A DNA stretch of 64,000 nt, taken from NCBI GenBank assembly GCA_940671915.1, contig CALNVZ010003430.1, positions 15,279,442-15,343,441 of the forward strand, given 5' to 3'. Below the pieces are notes generated by a model that worked only from the letters and a program-made list of their open reading frames with translations, searched no databases and was not told the DNA's origin. The DNA comes from Paracentrotus lividus (lineage: Eukaryota > Echinodermata > Echinoidea > Camarodonta > Echinidae). Positions 35,991-46,341 of this stretch are shown piece by piece (position 1 is the stretch's first letter; every line of letters begins with the position of its first letter). Both the position numbers and the translations under genes were made by a program.

Positions 35991-38875
35991 TGATTTACTT
36001 TCTCCCGACTCCTTTAAATAGTCATATAAAAGTGACTCTTCGAAAAAGAGTTACTTAGACACCCAGAAAGGAGGACATGCCGACTCTGATTGTTACTTTT
36101 GCCGATCATGAGGATCATAAAGGCGTCATAAAGACCTCTTATCCTGATATTTCTTTCACTGACGCTTTTCAATAGTCATATAAAACTGACTCTTCGAAAA
36201 GAGTTATTTCGACACCAAAAAGGAGAAATCCCGACTCTGAATGTTACTTTTTTCAAATCATAGGGAAATAATAGGGGTCACCAAAGACTCTCTATGATTA
36301 CTTTTTTTCCGCACTCTTTTTAATTAGTCATATAAAAGTGACTCTTCGAAAAAAAGTTATTGGACCACCAAAAAGAAGAAATGCCGACCCTGATGGTTAC
36401 TTTTTGGCCGATATTTGAGGATCATAAAGGTACATAAAGGGACTCTCCATTGATATTCTTTCCTGACGCTTTTCAATAGTTCATATAAAACTGTCTCTTC
36501 GAAAGAAGTATCTTCGAAACCAAAAGGAGAAATCCCGACTGCTGAATGTTACTTTTTCAATTCATGCAGGATATAGGGGGTCACAAAGACTCTCATGCAT
36601 ACTTTTTCCCGACTCTTTTTAATAGTCATAAAAAGTGACTTCTTCGAAAGAGTTATTTGTACACCAAAAAGGAGAAATTCCCGACCCTGATGGTTACTTT
36701 TTCCCATGAGGATTTATAAAGGCGTCAACAAAGACTCTCCATGATACCCTTTCCTTGAAACTTTGAAAGTCATTATAAAAGTGACTCTCGAAAAGTTACT
36801 GTAGACACCAAAAAGGAGAAAATCCCGAACTTCTGATTGTTACTTTTTCAAATCATGAGGAATATAGGGGTCACAAAGGACTCTCTATGATACTTTTCCC
36901 GACTCTTTTTAATAAGTCATACAAAGTGACTCTTCGGAAAGAGTTTATTTGGACACCAAAAAAGGAGAAATCCCGACCCTGATTGTACTTTTTCGATATC
37001 ATGAGGATTTATAAAGGGTCAAAAGACTCTCCTGATAACCTTTCCTGACACTTATCAATAGTCATATAAAACTGACTCTTCGAAAGAGGTTACTTTAGAC
37101 ACCAGAAAGGAACATTGCCGACTCTGATTTTGTTACTTTTTCAAATCATTGAGCATTATTAGAGGGTCACAAAGACTCGCTATAATACTTGTTTCCCACT
37201 CTTTTTATAGTTCATATAAAAACAGTGACTTTCAAAAAAGTTTATTTGGACACCAAAAAGAAGAAAAACTGACCCTTGATTTGTTACTTTTGCCGATTCA
37301 TGAGGATCATAAAGGGTTCATAAGACACTCCATGATACTCTTTCCTGACGCTTTCAATAGTCATATAACACTGATCTTTCGAAAGAGTTATTTCGAACAC
37401 CAAAAAGGAAAAATCCCGACTCTGAATGTTTACTTTTCGAATCATGAGGAATTATAGGGGTCACAAAGGACTCTCTATTGTTTACTTTTTTCCGACTCTT
37501 TTTAATAGTCGTATAAAAGTGACTCTTCGAAAGAGTTATTTGGACACCCCCCAAAAAAAGAGAAATCCCGACCCTGATTGTTACTTTTTTCCGATCATGA
37601 GGATTTTAAAGGGTCACAAGACTCTCCATGATACTCTTTCCTTGACACTTTTCAATAGTCATATAAAGTGACTCTTTTCGAAAGACGTTATTTTAGACAC
37701 CCAAAAAAGAGGACATTGCCGACTCTGAATATGTTACTTTTCATAATCATGAGGATCATAAAGGGTTCATAGAGACTACTCCATGATACTCTTTCCTGAC
37801 GCTTTTCAATAGTAATAATAAAAACTGGACTTCTTTCGAAAGAGTTATTTCGACACCAAAAAGGAGAAATCCCGACTCTGAATGTTACTTTTTTTCAAAT
37901 CATGGAGGAAATATAGGGGTTCACAAGACTCTCTATTGATACTTTTTCCCGACTCTTTTTTTATAGTCTTTAAAAGTGACTACTTCGAGAAGAGTTACTT
38001 AGACACCCAGAAAGAGACATTGCCGGACTACTGATTGTTACCTTTTTCAATCATGAGCATTATTAGAGGGTCACAGAAGACTCGCTATGATACATTTTCC
38101 CACTCTTTATTAATAGTCATATAAAAGTGACTCTTATGAAAGAGTTTTTGGACACCAAAAAAGAAGAAAAACCTGACCCTGATTGTTATTTTGCAGATCA
38201 TGAGGATCATAAAGGGTACATAGAGACTTCTCATGATACTCTTCCTACAGCTTTATCAAAGTCATATAAACACTGACTTTCTTTCGAAAGAATTTATTTC
38301 GACACCAAAAAGGAAAAATCCGACTCTGAATGTTACTTTTTTCAAATCATGAGGATTAAGGGGAGTCACACAAAGACTCTCTTGATACTTTTTTCCCGAC
38401 TCTTTTTAATACTATATAAAATTGACTCTTCGGAAAGGAGTTATTTGCGGACACCAAAAAGGAGAGAAATCCCGACCCCTGATTGTTTACTTTTCCGATC
38501 AGAGGATTTTAAGGGTCACAAAGACTCTCCATTGATACTCTTTCCTGACACTTTTTCAATAGTCATATAAAAGTGACTCTTCGAAATGAGTTATGTAGAC
38601 ACCCAAAAAGGAGACATTGCCGACTCTGATTGTTTACTTTTTCAAAATCATGAGGATTATAAGAGGTCAAAAGAGGACTCTCTAAGATATCTTTCCCTGA
38701 CTCTTTTCATAGTCATTACAAAAGTGACTCTTCGAACGAGTTATTTAGACACCAAAAGGAGACATCCCGCTCTGATTTGTACTTTCTTGAATCATGAGGA
38801 TTATAGAGGGTCACAGAGACTCTCTATGATACCTTTTTCCCGGACTCCTTTTTATAGTCAAAATAAGATTTGTGA
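35990..38875. repeat. tandem satellite, about 19 units of about 148 bp
   Basis: Each unit contains an AGTCATATAAAAGTGACT hairpin, ACTCTTCGAAAGAGT, a variable GACACC word, CCGACTCTGATTGTTAC and ATCATGAGGATTATAGGG. ACTCTTCGAA recurs at intervals of 140-163 bp (36038, 36193, 36340 through 38575 and 38727). Units fall into classes by the word before ACACC (TAG, TCG, TTGG). The class order and private variants repeat with a period of six units between about 37075 and 38875. Decayed remnants continue to about 39060. The small frames here are chance. Confidence 0.85.
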
Positions 38876-39059
38876 CCCATAAAGGATCATTGCTGACTCC
38901 AATAGAGGGAAATTCTGTGACTCTGATTAGCAACTTGCAAAACCTCGAGGTCCACAGTGGATCACGTAGGACTCGCATGGTGTATTATTGCTGACTTCCG
39001 TAGAGTTCATGTTCGACTCCTTCAGATTAGGAAAATGTGACTTCTTTATTGTAGTCTGG

Positions 39060-39782
39060 TCATCACGAGCCACTGACGTGTCGCTTGGGGAACACTTTTT
39101 ATTTTTTTTTTTCTTTTTTTTTTTGTTGGTGACCGGGTTGTTTTTGATTTTTTTAATTGCGTAAAAGTTTAAAGAAATTATTCATTCTATGATTATTGAA
39201 TGAAAATTCTATGTTGATTTACAATGTTGAAAGTGCATCATTCAGGTAAACATAACATATTATTAATAGCTGTTGTCTTCATTTATTTTTTTACCCTGGA
39301 AGAACTTCTCGATACTTCTTTTGTAGATTTATCAGATGGAACTGTCTGGCTGCTTTGTAATGCATCTTCCATCATGTTCTTTCACTAGCTGTTTTCATCA
39401 GCGATCCTCGCATTTCCATTTTGCATTCGTGTCGAGTCTCACCTGCAAGGGGGGGGGGGAAAGTTATTCACTTTTCTAATCGAGTCTGTAAGTGTAAGTT
39501 GTTTTTCGGCCTTCGGCCCATCCACCCCCAGTCATATACAATAGGCTATAAACATTGTCTTTTCCTGTTTTTTACCATATTTTTTTCTTCTTACATTTCG
39601 GCTCCAATTTGGTACCCCTAAGGTCCAATTTGGCGCCCCCTTTGAAGGTCATTTCGGCGTCCCTTTGGGTGCCTACCGGACCCGGGCCCGAAGCCCCCAC
39701 CCCCCCCCCCCCCAGAATACGCTCATGTGTATGTATTATGTATGTATGTATGTAATTATGTAAACCGTGTCATAGAGCTTTA
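39060..39782. other. unrecognised AT-rich DNA before the assembly gap
   Basis: Contains T-rich tracts, a poly-C tract at 39699 and a short ATGT repeat (39735-39757). The last coding exon of the ECI1-like gene should lie here or in the gap, but I cannot find it. Confidence 0.5.
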
Positions 39783-39807
39783 NNNNNNNNNNNNNNNNNN
39801 NNNNNNN
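39783..39807. other. assembly gap (25 N)
   Basis: Exactly 25 N. It separates the noisy stretch (23407-39782) from clean sequence. A fixed-size placeholder like this is what long-read gap fillers leave when a gap is over-filled. It directly abuts an exon of the ECI1-like gene. Confidence 0.98.
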
Positions 39808-39811
39808 ATAC

Positions 39812-39935
39812 TTGCCTGGTGATTGAGTGATCCACGTGGTCATTTGTTCTCGAGCTCGTTTCATAAGATCCTCTTCATCGACGACCTCATCCACCATCCC
39901 GATCTTAAGTGCTTCTTCGGGACTATACTCCATAC
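39812..39935 (-). CDS. ECI1: ECI1-like exon F (truncated context)
   Basis: 124 bp, acceptor TTATCCCCTGAG, probable donor GTAT at 39811-39808, right beside the N gap. Completes a glycine and encodes MEYSPEEALKIGMVDEVV then DEEDLMKRAREQMTTWI. This is the ECI1 helix that follows the catalytic core. Confidence 0.85.
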
Positions 39936-41547
39936 CTCAGGGGATAAGCCAAATAAAGACAAAATAATACATCTGTCCATCCCAAAATATGAAAAGGAAA
40001 CTTACCAAAAATATACATCGGATTCCATCGGAATGTGAATCTTTAGCGTGGGGGGGGGGGGCACCGAATTGTTTTACTCCTTGTTACTTTGCTGGTTAAT
40101 AATATGGTTAGAGGGCGTTTATTCTGACCTTTAGTTATTCCTACGGCAAGATATTCAGTTCTATTTTGCGGAAATGTAGGGCTCATCAATCCGAAATGAG
40201 AAAGGTTTGTAAGTCGCAAAATCGCAAAAGGATTTTCGTTAAATACAAACCATAACTCTACGCCATTCTGGATTAACACTATTCTGTTTGCGAATTAGCT
40301 AGCCGTTTATTATTTTCTTAAAAAAATAAAGCTTTGAAAAATCAAAACCATATAAGATATTTGTCATGTTTGTGTTTTCGGAATAACAAAGAACGACAAG
40401 CATCCCTCACTTTATCTGTTTGTTCCACCTCGCCTATATATAGCATTAATCAAATTCATATATTTAGTTACGCAGCTTTAATATATCATGGACGAAAATA
40501 AATTTGACTTTTAGATGACTTATGACACAGTTATCTCTCTTTGTAGACATAGACAAAATAATCTATTTAAACAAATATTTGAATAATAACATCGCGCTCC
40601 GTCTCTAATTTGGACTGCCATTTACAGTTAAGTGAAGATATTGATAACCCGAAGATAAAATACGATTCAAGATAATCAAATACGCCTCATTATGACTTGA
40701 AATATTGCATTTAAAATAAATACATTTTCCACGTGATACACAAAATAACGTTTAAAGCAAAGTGATTGTTCAAGACTAAAATGCACAGTTTGTACTGAAT
40801 GGTTTTCTTTAACCCAAACTTTGAAGGCATGATTTTTCAGTTAGGCCTATCAGAGGCTTAAAAAAATAAAAAAAATAAGAGAAAGAGAGAAAGAAAGAGA
40901 GGAAGATGGATTAGAAATCTGTAAACAAACTGAAATATATTCATTAATGAAACAGATATTTAGGTTCAGAAAGCTGTAACATTTCTGTGAAAAGCTATCA
41001 CAGAAGGATATGATTTCATTTTTTTTTAAATATCCTCTGTGAAGTACCAGCTCACAATGTTTTCTTGCAGTTGAATGTGTCAATACAGTGCGTATCAATA
41101 AAAACGGGACAGTTTTGAAAAGTCTGTCAAAATTTTGTTTCACATCATGATGTCTATATTTTTATGTTAATAGATGCTCTGAAGTCTCATCTTTCAAATG
41201 TAATTTAAAAAAATAAGTTTCGTTCATGCTTGAGTACACACAGAACATTTTTATCGGGGGCTCAAAAAAAGGCTTTCGCACAAAATGGAAAAACAAACAA
41301 GAAAATATGATTTCATCAGGACTTCTTTGCTAATCACAGTCTCTTCTAAACTTTTTCTTTTTCTTTGGCTAATATTTTCGGAATTATGATTTGAATTCAT
41401 TTTACAAAGCTTTTTATTGTACTTGTAATTGTTTTGTTTTGGTTTTTTCTTTTGTCATTTTAATATGTAAATTTTTGGCAATAATTTCCTTCAAACTAAA
41501 TGCCTTTTTTTTGTGCAACCAAGAAAGGGGATGTGATTGCTTGTTTA

Positions 41548-41585
<38 letters not shown>

Positions 41586-44500
41586 TATTGATTGATTGAT
41601 TGTTGATTGATTGCTTTTGTTGTTTTGTTCATCTTGAACGAACACGGAAGTTTTTGTCTAACGGTTAAAAAAGAGGGGTATATTTATTTTAAAATCGGGT
41701 GCTACGATTCGGATTGAATTGTTACTTTACACTGATAAATTGATTATGTGTCAATGAGGTGATTTTCCTTGATTCTTCCACACGATTTAATCAATGTCAT
41801 TGAACAATCAATAAAAAAAGATCGATCAATTCAATCAATCATTTAAAAAAACCAATGAATTAACCAAACGATCAAATCATTCAAAATGGTCCAATCCTTC
41901 AATCCTTCTATTAATAATCTCGATCAATTAATAAATCAATCCATCAATCAAACAATCAATCTATCAAAATTAACAAAGCAGGTCAATGCAATCAAAACAT
42001 CTTCCAACAACACATCCCCTTTTGGGTTGATAACATTTATTAATTTATTTTCTTATTTGAGGGAATATTCAGTGCTTAAAAGATAACATTGCTTAACGTG
42101 AAAAAAAAACAACAACAAACCAAAACAAAAGCAATTCAAGTAAATAATAGCTTTGTAATGCTATTTTGAAGCATATTTCTAAAACCATGGCAAAGAAATG
42201 AAAAGGTTAAAAAGTAAGTCTGCTGGTAACAAGAAGTCTTGATGATCGTATTTCTAAATTTTTTCTATTTTGTGCGCAAGCCTTTTTTTGAGCCCCCAAC
42301 AAAAACGTTCTGTGTGCGCTCAAGCTTGAACGAAACTTATTGTTTCAAATTGCATTTGAAAGATAAGACTTCAGAGCATCTACAAACATCAAAATATAGA
42401 CATCATAATTTGAAATGAAATTTTGGCAGACTTTTCAAATCTGTCCCGTTTTTATTGATACACCCTGTATAACGAGTTCATATTGTATTATATGGATGGT
42501 TCAAACTCTGTATCATAGAGGTATGGATTTTTGTTGTCAATTGAAAATCGCCAAATCAAATTTTCAAACTTCAAAGTTTTCAAACTTGTACTAACCTATC
42601 TGAAATGCCCTCTCCGTCTCCCTGTGTCCGATCGTATTTCTGAGAAGATCCCTCAACCAGAACGAAAGAACGAGTCCCTGTTATGGAAATTTATCTATGT
42701 TTATATGTTGCTCTCTTAGTAATTAAGCAAATAAATAATTTCCCTCTGATCTTCAGATAAAAATTTATCCTTTAGACCTGCGAGCTGGCCATCACACCCT
42801 TCTTGATGTACCCTTATACAATACAATTTTAATAATACATTGTTTTCATTTTATTTGGACTACATGTATTGTGTAAATAAATAAGACCTAATTTGTAATT
42901 AGATATTGCGATGTAGAATGCGATTTACAGGAGTTTATTCGTTTTCATTTCATTTCATATCGTTTCATTACATTCCATTTACTTTCAGTTCCGATTAAAA
43001 AAATACAACATAACAAATTCCAAGTCATAAATACAAAATTACATATTCATGAAAATCTTACTCTCTTCGATTCATTGAGTCCAATCTTGTATGGTCCCCT
43101 CGCCATGATTCTATAGTCTGACGTCAGAGCTGTCACACCTCCAGCAGCTAAACAGTGACCCTATTCATACAAAACAATTTATAAAAAAACACCAAGAAAT
43201 CAAAGGGTTAAGTCAGAGTCTTATTTTGACCTCCTATGGCTCAAAGTTACCAGTAATATAAAAAATATTGATGGTATCTCACTTCGCGGAGACGTCACTC
43301 AGAGACGTCTCCAAAACTTCTTTGCTTCTTTGTAATCCAAGAGGTCATCATTAAAATCTGGTACAACCCTAGCTAACCCTAACCTGAACCCTCGTCACCA
43401 TGAGTGAAATCAACTCTTGATTCTGACATAGATGGCTGGTAGAATTGCGAGTCTGCTACCATACTGTACAAACCACCAATTATCCTGATAGGCTGTCTTG
43501 TAATTCATGAGGTCATCTAGTCTATAAGACTTCCTGGCACTATCATTACCCTAACCCTTATTATATGGGTGAAAAACTCTTGATACTGACATTGATGGCT
43601 GCTATAATTGCGAGTCTGCTTCCATACTGTACAAGCCAGCTATCCTGGAAGACTGTCCAGTAATTTACGAGATCGTCCAGAGACTTCTGGTACAACTCCG
43701 CGAGATCAAGCCCAGCTGAGAAGACCTTGGGACAAGCCTGGTTTGAAGGTGAGAAAAGGATTGGAAATTGGTAATAAAATCACGATCGTGGCATTTGCTG
43801 TATCCGACCTTTAAATGCACAGAGAAATATAGCAAAACAGGGCCCGAATAAAGGAAGGAAACACATTGGAATCGAATCCATTTTTTGAAAATAGCTTTCT
43901 CATTGCATCAACGAAGCAATGCGTTCTGTTAAGTTTTGTTTTGTTGTTATGTTTTAAAACTTTGTTGTTAAACGTAACCTCCTTCTTTAAATCGAGCAAT
44001 GTTCATCGCGGCAATTAAACGATAGAGTGGACGAATGAGTTAAAAAATCTGTACATTTATTTTAACCTTTAAATACGTATTTAAAACATTTACTATGTCA
44101 AATCTGTTTTTTGTATGTATTCTACCTAAATTTAAAAAAAAAGAATTTATTTATATAATTCTTTTATTTAGCGAAAAAGGCAAAAAGGAGACGAAGAAAG
44201 TATGAATTTATAAACAATATATTTTAACAAAGGGAACGAATAAGAAGTAACAAAAGGAGTCATTAAGGAAAAAAAAAATCAAATATAACTGCTTGTCAAT
44301 CTATATAACGTAAGGAGAATGATCGAGCTATTTTTGTAAAAGATAGAGAGAAAGAAATAAGCCCCAGATAGATAAAGAAAATAAAATTTGTTAACTCACT
44401 GACGTAATGATGAGTCCCTGCATATTCTTGTCGCTCTCTAAATTCAAGATGGTGTCTTTCATCTCGAGAATGAATGCCTTGCTTTGACTATTTATAGGTT

Positions 44501-44857
44501 CCTTACGCATGTGCATCACAGCATAACCTTTGGAAATATGGAATATGTAATTGAAATAGATATCATTTCTCAATCAGTAGAATAATATGAGAGGAGTAGG
44601 CCTGCAAAGATAGTTCATGGGTGAACACCCACCCCAAAAAAGTCTAGTACAAAGATCCACAAAAGTAATCTCCGTGTTCACTTAACTAGGATCAACTTAC
44701 ATCCAATAACTGCCAATGTCACAACAATATCAAATTTTAACCGAGTAAAGGTACATAAAATAATTTGAAGGCTAGCCTTCTATAAAGTTCCACTATTCTT
44801 AGTTTCAAAGCTTGTGCATGCGGATTCAGGATTTTAATTTTTTTTTAAATTTATTTA

Positions 44858-44888
<31 letters not shown>

Positions 44889-45400
44889 TATACTGAATAA
44901 TTGTATTATCATTATTGTTATCAGAAACTATTTGCGAGGAAAGTACACAATATTTTGGATCATTTTTTTTTATCAGTTACCTGCCAGATAAGGCCATATT
45001 CGACTCTCAAAAGTTGAATATTCGTTGGAATTCTCTAATGTCTGATCTGAAATAGTTCTATGCAAGATGTATATAAATTTAAATGTTTCTTTATATATGA
45101 TACCAATTCAGAAATTTCAGAGTCAATGAATTTTCAGCGTTCTGCCCCCCCCCCACCATGCCCATAGCCTCCCGAAAGCTTATTTGGTCATTTTAAGTCG
45201 TGAGTGTAAATTTCGGTTCGGGGGGGGGGGGGTTGGGATGGGTCCAAGGTCCGCTTGTTTCCTTCCTGGATCCACACCCGGTCCGGTTAACTTACCATCT
45301 TCCTTCTCAACACTGAAATAACTTGAATATCGATGTGATGCCTTTCTCAGGGATGTTGGGATCGATTGTCGTCTGGAGAAGGTCCTCACCAAACCAATAT
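39812..45400 (-). CDS. ECI1: enoyl-CoA delta-isomerase 1-like, mitochondrial (partial gene, six exons)
   Basis: Crotonase-fold isomerase that moves 3-cis/trans double bonds to 2-trans so that unsaturated fatty acids can be beta-oxidised in the mitochondrial matrix. Exons in coding order: 45400-45296, 44527-44400, 43737-43591, 43160-43062, 42677-42596, 39935-39812. All junctions have AG acceptors and GT donors, and phases agree (1,0,0,0,1,2), giving 228 codons. Visible: basic Ser/Arg-rich transit peptide, the GYAVMHMRKEPINSQS strand, FSAGLD oxyanion segment, GHCLAAGGV second oxyanion segment, IGLNE whose Glu is the likely catalytic base, FWLRD and NTIGHRE matching human ECI1, then PEEALKIGMVDEVV. 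The initiator-Met exon and the C-terminal exon (about 45 residues) are missing. The gap at 39783 lies just past exon 6. Intron 5 carries a 1.4-kb transposon. Confidence 0.87.
39936..41085. other. intron 5 sequence of the ECI1-like gene (distal part)
   Basis: AT-rich intronic DNA with a poly-G tract at 40051-40060. Between the exon F acceptor and the transposon at 41086 I see no further exon. Confidence 0.6.
41086..42467. mobile_element. 1.38-kb TA-flanked long-TIR transposon in ECI1 intron 5
   Basis: The ends CAGTGCGTATCAATAAAAAC and GTTTTTATTGATACACCCTG are flanked by TA (41084-41085 and 42468-42469). The inverted similarity extends for about 190 bp. The inner part of each TIR holds the TTCATGCTTGAG motif shared with the foldback families at 2349 and 13815. 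The interior is a TTGA/TCAA-rich simple region (41540-41620, 41810-41970) with no transposase. A right-end fragment of the same family is at 14941-15550. Confidence 0.88.
42596..42677 (-). CDS. ECI1: ECI1-like exon E
   Basis: 82 bp, acceptor CCATAACAG, donor GTTAGT, entering in phase 0 and leaving in phase 1. Encodes GLVLSFWLRDLLRNTIGHRE then TERAFQI. This aligns gap-free with the human GIIAPFWLKDTLENTIGHR region. Too short for ORF-based gene finding. Confidence 0.88.
43062..43160 (-). CDS. ECI1: ECI1-like exon D (second oxyanion segment and catalytic Glu)
   Basis: 99 bp, phase 0 at both ends, acceptor GTATGAATAG, donor GTAAGA. Encodes GHCLAAGGVTALTSDYRI and on to KIGLNESKR. AAGG supplies the second oxyanion amide. 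The Glu of GLNE is the probable acid/base residue by family comparison. Confidence 0.9.
43272..43312. repeat. fragment of the GGTRGTATCTCAC MITE family
   Basis: TGATGGTATCTCACTTCGCG then GAGACGTCACTCAGAGACGT. It shares end and internal GAGACGTCT words with 12350 and 18073. It lies in the ECI1 intron beside the decayed exon copies. Confidence 0.6.
43331..43560 (-). pseudogene. two decayed tandem copies of ECI1-like exon C
   Basis: Copy ii (about 43429-43560) aligns with exon C at about 162 bp offset. The sequence GCGAGTCTGCT then CCATACTGTACAA is nearly identical. On the minus strand it still reads LDDLMNYKTAYQDNW and VQYGSRLAILPAIY, with the GTCAG donor kept. Copy iii (about 43331-43376) keeps only a DDLLDYKEAKKFW-like piece. 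Both lack FSAGLD, so neither could replace exon C. The duplicated unit includes some intron and contains CCCTAACCC words. Confidence 0.75.
43591..43737 (-). CDS. ECI1: ECI1-like exon C (first oxyanion segment)
   Basis: 147 bp (49 codons, phase 0 at both ends), acceptor TTCAAACCAG, donor GTCAGT. Starts ACPKVFSAGLDLAEL and ends SRLAIIAAIN. FSAGLD provides one backbone amide of the oxyanion hole in this family. Two decayed tandem copies lie just downstream in the intron. Confidence 0.9.
44400..44527 (-). CDS. ECI1: ECI1-like exon B
   Basis: 128 bp, acceptor TTTCCAAAG, donor GTGAGT. Encodes GYAVMHMRKEPINSQSKAF and onward to GLIITS, the first beta strands and helix of the crotonase fold. The exon A/B junction completes a glycine codon. 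Confidence 0.85.
45296..45400 (-). CDS. ECI1: ECI1-like exon A (transit peptide)
   Basis: 105 bp, acceptor TTTGTGTAG at 45403-45401 and donor GTAAGT from 45295. Codes for GLVRTFSRRQSIPTSLRK and on to FSVEKEDG. It is arginine- and serine-rich without acidic residues at first, as expected of a mitochondrial presequence. The frame upstream opens only at a GTG, so an earlier exon must supply the ATG. Confidence 0.75.
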
Positions 45401-45568
45401 CTACACAAATTAGGACACAAGATGTAATCACCCGCTCATTTCAATAATACGATCGCGAATAAGATAGTATAGATTATTGTGATAAGTTGTACACATTACG
45501 TTTTTTTTGTCTCCCTCCTGTTTCTGTTTATATGAGAAAATAACCATACATTTTTACATCAAAATTTA

Positions 45569-46080
45569 CACTGTTAGAACGCAGTTTAAAAATTTCGCTG
45601 TTTAAAAAAGTACTGGTTTAAAAGTTAAACATTCTTGTTTAATATTTAAACATTGTTGTTTAAAACCGGAAAAGCGAAGTTTTATAGCCTTAAAAAAGAC
45701 CTGTTTAGAAATGAGAGTTTAGATATTAAACAGTTTTGTTTAAACAAGCCGAGGCAAAAGTCACGTGATAGCCATCAGCTAATGGCATCACTCGGTACAT
45801 GCAACTTAATCGGCGCAACATTTCCATCATGGCGAAGGACTTATGCCTCACACATTTAGTACCTGTATGTACAGATGTGTTGACTCAGTGGATAGAGCGT
45901 CTGCCTTATAATCGAAAGGTCGTGAGTTCGATACCCGGCCGCGTTAACCAAAAGTTGGAGCGCTTTTATTTTTGGAGAGAAGCGTTAAACAATACTGTTG
46001 ATATTTTAAACAATCATTAAACAACAGGTTGTTTAAACTTTTAAACAACAAGAGTGTTAAAGTTTTAACCAACTACAGTG
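45569..46080. mobile_element. 512-bp TA-flanked MITE with an internal tRNA-like module
   Basis: The ends CACTGTTAGAACGC and the mirror-like ACTACAGTG are flanked by TA (45567-45568 and 46081-46082). The arms are rich in TTTAAAC-type words in both orientations. A tRNA-like sequence with A-box and B-box occupies 45878-45945. There is no A-rich tail or tandem tail as in a normal SINE. The 68- and 73-codon frames across it are chance. Confidence 0.72.
45878..45945 (+). ncRNA. tRNA-like pol III promoter module
   Basis: The A-box-like TGACTCAGTGGATAGAGCG (45881-45899) and B-box GAGTTCGATACCC (45925-45935 region) are spaced as in tRNA genes, with CTTATAA at the anticodon-loop position. The anticodon stem does not pair well and the acceptor stem is not evident. 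This is a tRNA-derived module, not a functional tRNA gene. Confidence 0.65.
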
Positions 46081-46271
46081 TATGACAAATCTGCTGTAAC
46101 CAGATTTGCCGTCAAATTAACCAGCCTCTTTTAAAGCATACCACACATTGACAAAGTCCTACTCTTGCAGAACACAGTCATTTTCATTAGTAGATTGTAT
46201 ATGACATCTATCCTTTGAAAATATCATTGTATGAAATTATGTCAATGAATTATACATTAGGCTTATGAGAG

Positions 46272-46275
46272 AGAC

Positions 46276-46338
<63 letters not shown>
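46272..46338. repeat. (GA)n microsatellite
   Basis: About 66 bp of uninterrupted AG dinucleotides. The flanks from 46082 to 47640 show no recognised gene or repeat apart from short open frames at 46991-47191 and 47341-47526 without known domains. Confidence 0.95.

Positions 46339-46341
<3 letters not shown>

Noticed and set aside
35990-38875. CRISPR-like regular repeat array
   Set aside because: The units are continuous 148-bp tandem repeats without unique spacers, in a eukaryotic genome.
45180-45431. ECI1 start at 45431
   Set aside because: That frame opens at GTG, not ATG. A good splice acceptor at 45401-45403 shows it is an internal exon.
45878-45945. Genuine tRNA gene
   Set aside because: A- and B-boxes are present but the anticodon and acceptor stems do not pair; it is inside a MITE.
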